A stretch of 14,947 nucleotides of DNA from Leucogyrophana mollusca (taxonomy: Eukaryota > Basidiomycota > Agaricomycetes > Boletales), in assembly GCA_021014945.1 (NCBI GenBank), contig MU266777.1:1-14947 (forward strand). Direction: 5' to 3'. Positions within the stretch are counted from its first letter, which is position 1, and each line of letters begins with the position of its first letter. The notes below the pieces were generated by a model that saw only the letters and a program-made list of their open reading frames with translations, was not told the origin of the DNA and did not search any database. Made by a program: the position numbers and the translations under genes. This document shows positions 1 through 8,596 of the stretch, in pieces.

Positions 1-1
1 G

Positions 2-229
2 TTCCTGCAGACGGTAGCTCACGCTACCAGCTGTCCGCAGTGCACGGCATACATCGAGCACCTCAGCGAGGTCGATAGTACGTCGGGCAGCTTTGCGGCC
101 GCCATCGAGGCGCGCGACAGCTTCTACGCTGATCGCGCAAATCGTGGCATGCTGCCCGGATGCGATGTCGCCCTCTTGGAGGACGACGTGCGACGTTTTC
201 GTCGCACTATGGAGGAGGCGATCTGTTGA
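2..229 (+). pseudogene. 3' fragment of an unrecognised ORF, cut by an LTR insertion
   Basis: One frame is open from base 2 to a TGA at 227-229, giving about 75 residues with a Cys pair and aromatic motif (SCPQCTAYIEHL) followed by an Ala/Arg/Asp-rich, probably helical tail ending RRFRRTMEEAI. It is GC-rich, unlike the AT-rich sequence that follows. The last codon and the stop lie inside the LTR that begins at 224, so the native C-terminus is missing and the stop is supplied by the inserted element. The 5' end is off the window. The SC-x2-CTAY-x2-HL pattern recurs in the gypsy polyprotein near 13340-13370, so this may be the tail of a related retroelement Gag-region protein rather than a host gene. 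No function can be given. Confidence 0.55.
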
Positions 230-473
230 ACATGTAGCATATGATTTCTCATTTATCACATGTTTGTATATGACTTATCATAGCCGGTACGGACTACTGG
301 AACATTCTAGTATCTTAGATATACTTAGATAGATTCCTTTTATGCTTTCCATACGTAGTAGAAACAACTCATACATATATGCTCACCTGGTCTGTGCACC
401 ATCTTCATTCACTATATATAATGTGTAGTTATAGTCGAATATACTCTAAGATTTATACCTCATATCTTCGACA
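224..473 (+). repeat. Copia-type long terminal repeat (5' or solo LTR)
   Basis: This 250-bp AT-rich block starts TGTTGA and ends TCGACA, imperfect terminal inverted repeats with the usual TG...CA ends. It is followed at once by a copia-type primer-binding site, which fixes the right edge at 473. It has a TATA-like run at 411-420 and a short direct repeat, CTTAGATA, at about 314-331. Five bases before it are CGATC (219-223), a candidate target duplication. No second LTR copy was found in the window, so the left edge rests on the terminal repeat alone. Confidence 0.72.
411..421 (+). promoter_or_regulatory. TATA-like element in the LTR
   Basis: An ACTATATATAA run lies about 60 bases before the LTR end. 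This is a plausible core promoter for transcription into the primer-binding site and the ORF at 515. It is supported by position and composition only. Confidence 0.4.
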
Positions 474-490
474 GGTTATGAGCCCCGCGC
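474..490 (+). other. Primer-binding site for a half-tRNA initiator Met primer
   Basis: GGTTATGAGCCC (474-485) is the exact complement of the fungal initiator tRNA-Met anticodon-loop sequence GGGCUCAUAACC. The following CGCGC continues the match to the tRNA 5' half with small differences. Drosophila copia and relatives prime from this internal tRNA fragment rather than the 3' CCA end. Starting directly after the LTR's terminal CA, it marks the upstream LTR as belonging to a copia-type (Ty1/copia, Pseudoviridae-like) element. Confidence 0.8.
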
Positions 491-514
491 TCTAACTACT
501 TCATATTAATCATC

Positions 515-1653
515 GTGGATCAACTAGCAACCGCAGCTTCACTCTACTTCTTCACTCATCGCACTCATCGAGAACAGCGACTACAACGCTCAGTTAACCC
601 AGACACAGTCGAACAAATTCTGTCTGACTCTGACTCGACAGAACACTGGTTAAACATTCGGTATTTTGTCAATCATCGTACTCTACCCCGTCCAGATCCA
701 CCACCCTATCTTGCTGATTCTTCTACGCCTACGCTTCAAGTTCTTGGTGCATTTCCAGAAGACATTATTGACTGGGAAACTCTTCCAGAGTACTCAGATA
801 CTCGTCATCTCACGCATTTTGAATCTACTGCACCCTATCTGGTTTTTAATCAGCAAACAGTTCTTTTTGACAGGGATTCCAATCCAGGATACTACGACCG
901 CTTACATCTATTTTAGGCCAACTCCACATAGCCAATCAAGTTCGCCAACGCCTTATAGAATACGAAGTCTTACCTCAGCAGTATTACGACTTTAGCAGGT
1001 TCTTATTTGGCGAGTATCCAACAGAGCACGATCATCGCGCTTCTTACCTTCAAGTTCGCGAGTGGCGAAGAGACCGCATAGTCCGTCTTGCCACTACTGT
1101 CAACCAGTTCAATTACGACACCTTCGAACCCTATCAGTCCGGGGATCCACGGGATATTGATAGCGTCTTCCCAGACCAACCCTCTAACACCACTCCTTGG
1201 CCCGTCTTTTATATCTTCATTCGTCTCATTGCAACTTATGGTGACATCGGAGCTCGCAGTGATCCTTACGGATTTAACGAAGACTCCGACGTCGAAACTG
1301 GTTATCTAAACGACAATTGGACTTTCGTCCCTGTCGATAGAGGTGTTCCTCATATCATCGAGGAATTTGTACCAGGAAACCTCACTTACGACTCCGACTT
1401 TGCAGACGCAGAAGACAACATCTCAACGCACTCCTCCGATCAAGAACTAGAGCTTATCCAAGAGTTCGCCATCTGGTTCAACAATCAGTCAGAAGACCGT
1501 CAACGAGAACTTGTCTTTGCAGAAGTTCTCAAAGAAATTCGCTCCCGCCGCGTCGTCACTCCTATTCCTGAAGTGGAGGTAGACGAAAACGGTAATCTAA
1601 ACGACGGTTATCCTTCTGATTGGGACGGAAATTACTCAACCTCAGATCTTTAA
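515..1653 (+). pseudogene. Acidic ORF of unknown family directly behind the copia primer site; one frameshift
   Basis: Two abutting open frames make one protein of about 379 residues. The first runs from 515 to a TAG at 914-916. The second is open from 871 to the TAA at 1651-1653 and has no ATG. One extra T in the run at 911-914 would join them smoothly (...YYDRLHLF into LGQLHIANQVRQ...). The first codon is GTG at 515 with no in-frame ATG upstream before a TGA at 479, so an ATG may have mutated or the start is unusual. The product is rich in Asp, Glu, Tyr and Pro. It has a basic helical stretch (THREQRLQRS), an FxIRLIATYGDIGARSDPYGF segment in the middle and a strongly acidic C-terminal third. 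No zinc knuckle, protease, RT or membrane span is visible. It begins 24 bases after the primer site, where a retroelement would normally encode Gag. It could be a divergent Gag, an extra ORF, or cargo of a non-autonomous element. Confidence 0.6.
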
Positions 1654-2022
1654 TAGATCGTCCCACGTTTTGAGTAATCAACGTGTGGATTTGGTTGTTG
1701 TGCTGTCACACGTTGATACGGGTATCCTATCAACGCGGGATTCAAGGAGCACCTCTGTTTGGATCGAGGCAGCCGCTTGCGGAAGGGGCCTCTCGCCAGA
1801 GTAATTCATAGATGTTCGGATTGATCCACGACTCTTCGGAGCGGGGGGGTCTCGTTGTCTCTAAAACAAAATTTCTTCCACTTCTTCCACGGCAGATTGG
1901 ATCGAAAGCGATTGGCGAAGCAACTATAGGAACACCGTCGTTGCACACGATCATATTCCCGTTACCTATTCATCTCTGACTTCTTCGCTTCCTTATCATC
2001 TCGAACTCCTTCTCTATCTATA
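1654..2022 (+). other. Non-coding spacer and leader before copia gag
   Basis: No convincing gene is present in this stretch. It holds the inverted repeats at 1677-1735, a run of seven or more G at about 1843-1849, and a C/T-rich stretch ending CTCTATCTATA just before the gag ATG, typical of a fungal transcription-start leader. It may contain the 3' end of the element with the 515-1653 ORF and the 5' leader of the copia gag, but no LTR copy or second primer site could be recognised. Confidence 0.4.
1677..1735. repeat. Three-armed inverted repeat
   Basis: ATCAACGTGTG (1677-1687) is perfectly complementary to CACACGTTGAT (1707-1717). The ATCAACG core occurs again at 1729-1735 and can pair with the same 1711-1717 arm. 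GATAC/GTATC forms a further small palindrome between the last two arms. The middle arm can thus form either of two mutually exclusive hairpins. It lies just after the stop codon of the 515-1653 ORF. Confidence 0.6.
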
Positions 2023-2733
2023 ATGGCATCTTCCACGGATCTTTCCAAAGCCCAAAATCAGCTCATCGCATTTGATGGCACAAATTACGAAACCTGGGCA
2101 TCTGCCATGAGGGGTTACCTCCGAATGTCAGGTTGCTACGTAGCTATCACTGATCATGGGAACACTTCAAGCGAACAAAAGGAACAAGCCTTAGGCGCAC
2201 TGGAACTTTATATGAAACCCACTCTCCGATTCAATGTTGGAAGTTCCTCTAGCCCAAAGGATGTTTGGGACAAACTCAAGTCCGAATACGGAGCGAAGGG
2301 CGCCCTAGGCGCATTTGTATACTATAAAGAACTCACGGAAATGAGATTCGACGCAAACAAGAGCATGCGGAACCAGATCTCCGAAATGGAGAATAGAAGA
2401 TCTCTAGCCAAAGACGGCGGGATCGAAATCTCCGATCAGCTCATGGCGTTGAACATTTGCAATGCCTTACCTCAAAGCTACTCGTCAGCAATATCCTCGC
2501 TGATGGCTACGCTTACGGTATCCTCAATTAAGCCGTCTGACGTAATTCCTAAAATCATCGAAGAGGAATCACGCAGGTCAGCTAATAAAGTCCAGATCAA
2601 TAGGGTGTCCAATACTAACCCTATAAAGAAAAAGTGCGAAAAGTGTGGGAGAACGAACCACACCACAGAGCTGCCATGGGCTGGCTTTGAAACCTGCCCA
2701 TTTAGAAATGCCCCAGATTTGTGCAATTACTGA
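2023..2733 (+). pseudogene. Truncated copia-type Gag (UBN2-like) with a damaged zinc knuckle
   Basis: The ATG at 2023 follows a pyrimidine-rich leader, and the frame is open for 236 residues. Residues about 15-35 contain LIAFDGTNYETWASAMRGYL, the start pattern of copia Gag (UBN2/DUF4219 type). Residues about 60-190 contain the helical Gag body, with DVWDKLKSEYG and LTEMRFDANKS typical of the family. Near residue 207 a knuckle begins, CEKCGRTNHTTE, but the fourth ligand is lost (LPW follows). Shifting to the next frame at about 2673 gives ...CHGLALKPAH, so loss of two bases there would explain both the missing Cys and the early TGA at 2731. No copia protease, integrase, RT or RNase H follows. 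The copy is cut off near the 5.6-kb transposon. In an intact element this Gag would form the cytoplasmic virus-like particle that packages element RNA. Confidence 0.78.
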
Positions 2734-2774
2734 ATCTGACAGTTGCCATATTTTCGATCAAGTGGTAATGTGGT

Positions 2775-2782
2775 ATATGCCA
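2775..2782. repeat. Left target-site duplication (8 bp)
   Basis: ATATGCCA lies directly before the left terminal repeat. The identical 8-mer directly follows the right terminal repeat at 8390-8397. Confidence 0.9.
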
Positions 2783-2832
2783 CAAGGGGCAACCAAGATT
2801 AGAATCCCAGACACTCACTCCCCGAGTTGCAT
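2783..2832 (+). repeat. Left terminal inverted repeat
   Basis: The outer 14 bases match the right end perfectly, followed by about 35 bases of partial similarity. The sequence starts with CA, as in hAT and P elements. Confidence 0.85.
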
Positions 2833-3114
2833 TTGTTTGTGCGCTTCCGGGGTCCCATTTCTGACTTTTTGGCTATCTTTTTGTCACACACATATTTTGA
2901 TATAAGCTTGCGGAGAGAAGTGGTCGTACATATACAATAAGGAACTAATCACGAGCGAGGAGAATACTTTAGAAGTGCGATCTGCTACAGTTACCTTGGG
3001 CAACTTTCCGAACAGTTCACAAAAGTGATTTACCAAATCCGGTGAAGTGGCTGTCAGCAACTGCTAGTAGGATCGACTCCGAACATTTTCGACGTCGTGT
3101 TCTTGTGTCAACCC
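2833..3114 (+). promoter_or_regulatory. 5' region of the transposase gene
   Basis: No ORF of note lies between the left terminal repeat and the chosen ATG. A TATA-like GATATAAGC at about 2897-2905, some 210 bases before the ATG, is a possible core promoter. Transposase binding sites would be expected in this stretch, but no clear repeated motif was seen. Confidence 0.3.
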
Positions 3115-4284
3115 ATGTCGCAAGGATGGCCGTCTAGCCCTGCAGTCACATACTCAGCCCGCAGGTCCAGAATCCTCAGTGGTTACTGGAATTCCGACCA
3201 CTCATATGATTATGAGCCTGAGTCAAGTCCTGGCCCAGAGAACAGACTCGGAGAACACCCACTGGCTAGTGACAGCATTGCACGTTACAATCCCGCTCCA
3301 GTGGCTGCAGAGGTTATTGGTCTCATAGGTGACAGTGGTCCAGGTCAGTTGTCAGCTGACAGCCACTCATCACACTGGGCCGACTCGGAGGCCTGCTACT
3401 ACTATGAGCCTCAGCTCGGCATGGGCGTGGACATGGATGAGAGGGAGGATTCTCCTGTGGATCGAAACAGCCCAGTGGTCAGCACCGAAATAGAGATTCA
3501 CGTGAATGCGAAGGGGAAAAGGGAATGCTGGTGCAAGAGTTGTGAGCAGTGGGTTGGTCTGGGGCAAAGTAAGACATCCCTGTATCAGTTCGACAAGCAC
3601 CGTGGCTCTACTTCTTGTAACGCAAAACGAGTCAGGCTTGACAGAGAAAGGATTCGAAAAAAAGAAGCTCATACCCGCGAGCAGCTCTTCGGATTGACCT
3701 CCAGAGCATCCCCCCATTACCAAATCACTGCATCAGGATCTAGCACACCGTCCAGCTTGCGATCGACACCAGCGGGCTCCATGGCATCCCTGCGACAAGC
3801 CTCCATAACCTTCTCGTCAGCTTCACGTTCGCCATCACGAGAAGGTTCCAGCTCACCTGAACCACACTCTCCCTTCCTCCCTCCACAACCTGACTCGGAT
3901 ATCAACAACAACGGCCCCCAGTCGTATAGTCCACCTCCTTCATGCAAGGGGGTACCACTCGACTGGCCCGTTGGAACTATCTTCGACACATACCCATGGA
4001 CTCAGCATGAATATGGTGCGAGGGGGTTGGGATATCATTTCTGCGCTGTGGAAAAAGATGGTAGATCATTTTGGATCCGATCAAACAAATGCACTGGGAC
4101 TCCTACCAGGGGAGGGGACGCTTGTATTGAATGTCACAGTGCGCAGACCACGAAAACACGTTGTGAGATCGAGGAACGTGCAAGAGCAGCGTTGCCGCGC
4201 ACACCCCACAAATTTCTCACGCACCAGCAACTGCGGCAGTTGCTTAAGCTCACAGCTGAGCAGTTGAACGAATACAAGCTACAG

Positions 4285-4342
4285 GTAAATATTTCAAGCC
4301 TGAGCTGTTGAACTTGCTAACTTATCCGCTGAATTTTGATAG
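4285..4342 (+). other. Transposase intron 1
   Basis: This intron has a GTAAAT donor, a CTAAC branch-like motif near 4317 and a TAG acceptor; it is 58 bases, phase 0. Splicing skips the stop at 4309-4311 and joins EYKLQ to TLNLTRKL, which extends a helical segment. Confidence 0.8.
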
Positions 4343-5306
4343 ACTCTGAACTTGACCCGAAAGCTCAGTACCATGATTAGGCGCTTGGACGATTCCAAGC
4401 GATTCTTGATGACTGTGGCTGATTGCGACTGCCTGCGGCTAGGGAAGCTCGTTGGCGTTGCTTTGCGCCAAGGTGCGGGCTGGAGGGCGATTACCCTGAT
4501 GGTACAGAAGTCTATCGAGTCGATTTGTCAGACACGCCAATATACTGCGAAGGATTTCGACATTGCACGGCTGATCCATACCATTGGCGGCCGCAAACTA
4601 GGCCACGCAATGAATCATGCACTTGGACTTCCTTCAGTCACTGCGACACTACGGAAATTTGACTGCCGGCACCTCCTTGCCAGCTTAGGGCCCGTGAAGG
4701 CTGCGGAGATTGACGAGAACATTTCCACTTTTTTCGGAAAGCTCCCCTTTCGTCCAAAATGCGGCCATAACCTTCAGATGGACGAAGTTGCCATTAACGA
4801 GGAGGCGTACTATGATAAATGCCGCAACTCCATTGGCGGGCTTTGTCGGGATCATTCGGGCTGTATTGATCTGAAGGCCACTGATTACGACTCCATTCTG
4901 CATGCATCAGAAAGCGTTCATGGTGACAACCCACCTTGTCACTATGGAAGGGAAGCCACAGTCACTGTGATTGCAGCATTTTCGCAAACCAAATACAGCC
5001 CCCTTCCCGTCCTGGTATCGCCGACATGCAAATCGGAAACAGCTGATTCCGCAGAGGTCCTGATACAGCAACTGCTGGATTGTTGGCACCAGCACCCGGA
5101 CGGCAAGGCACGGTTTGGGCCAGTCTGGTGTTTTTCCACAGACGGTGATGCAACTCGACGGCTCGCATGCTACAACCTTTTCATGGGTCAAAAACTCGGT
5201 TTTTCAAGCAGTTTGTACCCAGATTTATCACGACTTCCAGGATCGAACCTGCAAACAGGAGTTTACGAGATTACCATGGACTTCGATCCAAAACACCTGG
5301 TTAAAA

Positions 5307-5358
5307 GTGCGTGTTTTATTCTCCGTGCATTGCTGTAACACTCACATGTCTGCCTAAG
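5307..5358 (+). other. Transposase intron 2
   Basis: This intron has a GTGCGT donor and an AAG acceptor; it is 52 bases, phase 1. Splicing gives KHLVKRHATLLRS, restoring a basic motif that follows the second Asp block, and leads into the ORF that continues at 5472. Confidence 0.8.
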
Positions 5359-7296
5359 GACATGCGACGTTATTACGCTCACCCCAAGGGATCGTCATTT
5401 CGGACATTGTCATCACGCGCGAGATTCTCGCTCAGCATTTAATTTGCCTTAACCATCTCTCAGCGAAGGAGGTGGATGATCTCCTTTCCCAGGGCGACGC
5501 GCAGAACGTTCCCCGTGCCGTCAAACTCCTCCGCAACATTGCAATGCTACAAGCACTGGGCCCTGCAACTTCACAATATAACCCGACCAAACGAAAGCTA
5601 TATGGTGCTTTGAAAGTGCTTGGTGTCTTATGTGAATCCCTCGTCGAGCCTTTCTTCAACATCAAAATGTCTCTAAAGGAACAGCTCAAGTCGCTTTCAA
5701 CCTACGCTCACCTCTCCTTCACGCTCTATCGACAACATACAACATCATTCATGTCAAATCAACTCTACGGCGACACTCAAGCTATGATCAAGAACATTTT
5801 CTTCACCGTCGCAAAACAGAGGTGCTTCGATGATACACAGCCTGTCTACATTATCCAGGATGACTCAGATTGTCTGGAAGGCTTGTTTGGCGACACACGG
5901 ACTCAGGACCACAATCCAAACATGGGTGTTGTCCGACTTTGCGAGAGGCTCTCTTCGAGTGCTGATCGCGCTGATATCTTTGAGCGTCACCCTGATTGGG
6001 ATCGAGGACATCGCAGGTTGCAGGGAGAAGGGAAGCTCGGCGCAGATCACACCAACCCGGCGTCGTGGAAAGGCTGTGTAATTGCTGGCGAAGTATCGCT
6101 GCAGACGGAGTGGCACCGTGGAGCGCTCTCGGCAAACGCTGTGCTGGACACACTGGATATCAACATCGATTTCAACGCCATCTTTACCAGTGATGCAGTA
6201 GACTTGATGAAACCTATTGGCGACGGAAAATTCCCAGGTGTTGCTCAAGACACTGATCGATCAGTCGCAGATCCGGCCCCCACTGTCGGCCACCTTACAG
6301 AGGGTACCATTAGCACAGTCGCTGGTGTTGCTGGTCCACCCGATAACGATAGCGTGGAAACAAACATAGAAATCGAAGGTAATCCTGCAGACGAGAACGA
6401 AGAAGAAGCCGATTCAGACGAGCTTGGATCAGATGGACTTGTCTTTGAAAGCGAAACAGATGGACAGACTCAGCGTACAGATGACGATCCTGAGGATACA
6501 CCAGCAATCACACTCGAAGACTTACTGCCAGAGCCAGGCGACTCTGAGGAAACGATGGGAAAACGCGATTGGGTCCTCTTCGAAGGGAAAATGATCCACA
6601 AAGCATCCGTCATACGATGCCTCTTTTCTTCGGATAAGAAGAGGAAATCGAGAGAGCGGCTGTTGAGGGTGCGAGGCTACACGCGGGACTTTTCCCCAAA
6701 GGTGAACCTCAATAACAACGACCTCACTGGCGAGCAGTTTCTTGTCGGAGATCTAGCTGCCATTCTTATCCGCTGTGATAAGACCATCGCTGTCGGTATC
6801 CTTCAAGTTACGTCGATCGAACAGAACAGGCAACGTGTCTCGGGTATTGAAGAGGAGTCACTCAGACTCTCAACGACCGAAACATTCGTCTCTGGACAAG
6901 TCTTGCAATTATGCCCATCAGCCACACACGACACTTCTGGAAATCCGCAGCCCAACCACCTTCAGCACGACTGGCTCTGGACAGGATCGTATTGCAAGTT
7001 CGCTCCATTGAAGGCTTCCAAGTCTTTGGCATCCACTGGCAAAGTCTCGCGAAAGGCACTCGTACTCCGTGTCCCTGGTCACGCAGTACACCCATTGAAT
7101 CTTCGAATTGAATCAACTAAGTTCTTGCCCTCGGAGCATCAGTCACCACGCCGACTCGAAACATGGGCGATCTCTGGTACCAACCTCGCAGCCGCTGTTG
7201 ACGCCCTCTGGGAACTCACGGAACTCAACGAAGCGTCTGCATCAGTGCCAAAGTGTGGATCTTCAACTGTTGGCTTTCCCTACGTCAATAATGACG

Positions 7297-7345
7297 GTAA
7301 GCTTGGCTTGTAGCATGGCAAATCAAAACGACTTACAGCTCACAG
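7297..7345 (+). other. Transposase intron 3
   Basis: This intron has a GTAAGC donor and a CACAG acceptor at 7345; it is 49 bases. A second acceptor, TTACAG, at 7338 would lead into a different frame that stays open to 8057 without another intron. The 7345 acceptor is preferred because its frame yields CGKSIKHKAL and HMGGHILRA. Confidence 0.6.
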
Positions 7346-7530
7346 GTATCCCTACCTTTGTCGCGGAGAATGCTACTCGAGCGCTACTATCAAACACGAT
7401 CAGTCCGGACGGAAACATTACCTGGAACGCATGTGGCAAAAGCATCAAGCACAAAGCGCTCTGAAGTCACATGGGCGGTCACATACTTCGTGCACAGTTG
7501 GGTTGTTCGGAGGAGGGCTTGAAGATGCCT

Positions 7531-7580
7531 GTGCGTTTGCCCTTACAATTTCTGGATGTCGGTCATTAACGCCTAACCAG
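7531..7580 (+). other. Transposase intron 4
   Basis: This intron has a GTGCGT donor, a TAAC branch-like motif and a CCAG acceptor; it is 50 bases, phase 0. It joins SEEGLKMP to VSPIDPCGFCG. It is needed only if the HMGGHIL frame is the true one upstream. Confidence 0.6.
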
Positions 7581-8091
7581 GTTTCTCCGATCGACCCATG
7601 CGGCTTTTGTGGCCAGTCGGGCCACCCGGTGAAGCTTGTCAGAACTGGACGAAAAAATACCTCTCAGCCCATTTCATCATGCCCGCAATCCATTTCGTTT
7701 AGCCTTGGAGCGGCCGCAAAAAGCACGAAGGCCTCACCATCAACCAACACACCTATTCAATGTGGTCTTTGTCCTGCTACCTCGGGTGATCGCGCAACAG
7801 TCTGGAAATATAACCTGCCTTTTCACCTCAGTACGGTCCATGCTTCCCGTGATGACTCCCTGCCGTTGCCTGCTAATGTATCGAAGGAGCTCGTGATCTC
7901 CCGCTTCGAACAGCGCGAACTAAAAATCCCCGAGCAACTGATTGTAGTGAGCGGTGAGATTTCGGGGCCTGCCGTGGGTTTCAACGGTTCCACGTCTGGC
8001 GCGAGCACTGGGAGCACGGGAAAGAGAAAGGGGGGGGGAGAGACTTCAAGGTGGTAGTAAATCAAAACGCTCGAAGAACACTGTCACATAG

Positions 8092-8340
8092 TTTACTCGC
8101 AGTACTACTAGTTGACTCTAATAGGACCTCGTATTAATTCCCTACTGTAGCATATTACTATCTAGTCCCTTCTAATCAATGTTTCTCGACTTTGCATATC
8201 CTTTGCACGGCTTGACCTGTAGACACAATCTTACTCAGACGACGTTCAACGTTGGTACTTGCGAGACTTAGTGAAAATTTTGCGTCCAAGTATTGTCCAA
8301 TATTGTATAGTATTCAACCCGATTTCGGGGTCCTACAGGC
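8092..8340 (+). other. 3' non-coding part of the transposon
   Basis: This is AT-rich sequence between the alternative transposase stop at 8089-8091 and the right terminal repeat. No ORF, clear polyadenylation hexamer or repeat was recognised. Confidence 0.4.
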
Positions 8341-8389
8341 TCAACTTTTCCGGGTCAGTGTCAGTAACTTTTATTTTGGTTGCCCCTTG
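8341..8389 (-). repeat. Right terminal inverted repeat
   Basis: The reverse complement from 8389 starts CAAGGGGCAACCAA, identical to the left end for 14 bases, then partial similarity including GACACTGAC. Confidence 0.85.
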
Positions 8390-8397
8390 ATATGCCA
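8390..8397. repeat. Right target-site duplication (8 bp)
   Basis: ATATGCCA is identical to 2775-2782 and abuts the right terminal repeat. Confidence 0.9.
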
Positions 8398-8547
8398 TCT
8401 CTATTAGGTCAAAAACTACAACCTGGGCTGCTATGGCAGGATCAATGGATGTGACTCGGAGACGTCCCACATACGCAAGAAACGTGCCGGAGAGATTGGA
8501 CAAAGAGATGGGGCGGAAGATTAGCCTTAGATGAGCGACGAAGTGAC

Positions 8548-8596
8548 CTGTAGATAACATCGGGCAATTGTAGCATAGAATGATAATACTACTCAC
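8548..8596 (-). other. Intron in the Plavaka relic (3' side)
   Basis: On the minus strand it starts GTGAGT and ends CTACAG; it is 49 bases, phase 1. Its removal gives ESGLEGHFVAHLRLIFRPI, a conserved Plavaka segment. Confidence 0.8.

Larger units (their letters stand above)
3115..8057 (+). pseudogene. Large transposase (DDE/RNase H-like, zinc-finger flanked), five exons, likely one nonsense codon
   Basis: Proposed exons are 3115-4284, 4343-5306, 5359-7296, 7346-7530 and 7581-8057. The introns are 49-58 bases with GT...AG ends and keep frame, giving 1,578 codons including the stop. ATG 3115 is preferred to an upstream GTG. An N-terminal C2HC finger (C140-x2-C143-x18-H162-x5-C168) is followed by a Ser/Pro-rich stretch. 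Next is a conserved block (DWPVGTIFDTYPW...) and a helical region with a GGRKLGHAMNHALGLPS motif. Candidate catalytic acids are D537 (QMDEVAINEE), D657 (STDGDATRR) and E885 (DCLEGLFGDTR). Further on are an acidic stretch at about 1045-1110, HMGGHIL, and a finger block (CGFCG, CGLC, WKYNLPFHLSTVH). This matches a large family of agaricomycete hypothetical proteins as I remember them. Codon 1397 (7462-7464) is TGA, explicable as CGA to TGA. Nine G at 8030-8038 may shift the last codons; eight would end in a basic tail (SKSKRSKN) with a stop at 8089-8091. It probably cuts and pastes the surrounding element in the nucleus. Confidence 0.8.
2783..8389 (+). mobile_element. 5.6-kb TIR DNA transposon with an intron-containing DDE-like transposase gene
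   Basis: The ends are inverted: 2783 reads CAAGGGGCAACCAA and the reverse complement from 8389 reads the same 14 bases. Weaker similarity continues inward, including a shared GACACT-x-AC block about 28-37 bases in. Both ends are flanked by ATATGCCA, an 8-bp target duplication. The element is 5,607 bp and holds one large spliced gene, with 332 bases upstream and about 300 downstream. An 8-bp duplication fits hAT, P or KDZ-type cut-and-paste elements, but the transposase does not match the signatures of those groups that I know well. The perfect duplication suggests a fairly young insertion. Within this window it is the latest event that can be ordered, because it lies at the copia/Plavaka boundary. 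Confidence 0.9.

Noticed and set aside
866..916. Programmed -1 frameshift joining the two halves of the orphan ORF
   Set aside because: No X XXY YYZ heptamer is placed correctly: slipping at the T run near 864-868 runs into a TGA at 868, and CTATTTTA is not a standard slippery site. A lost T in 911-914 is simpler.
1938..1952. CACA followed by CGATC as the far end and target duplication of the first LTR element
   Set aside because: The CGATC matches bases 219-223, but the sequence before it shows no similarity to the LTR at 224-473, so the match is probably chance.
1742..1954. Minus-strand ORF of 70 codons in the spacer
   Set aside because: It is short, with no motif, in a region that looks like a leader. 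Nothing supports it beyond being open.
3370..3989. Minus-strand ORFs inside transposase exon 1
   Set aside because: They are shadows of the coding strand with no domain content of their own.
2783..8389. Calling the transposon a KDZ or hAT element
   Set aside because: The 8-bp duplication fits, but I do not see the KDZ Cys-cluster and core motifs or a clear hAT dimerisation motif. Left unassigned.
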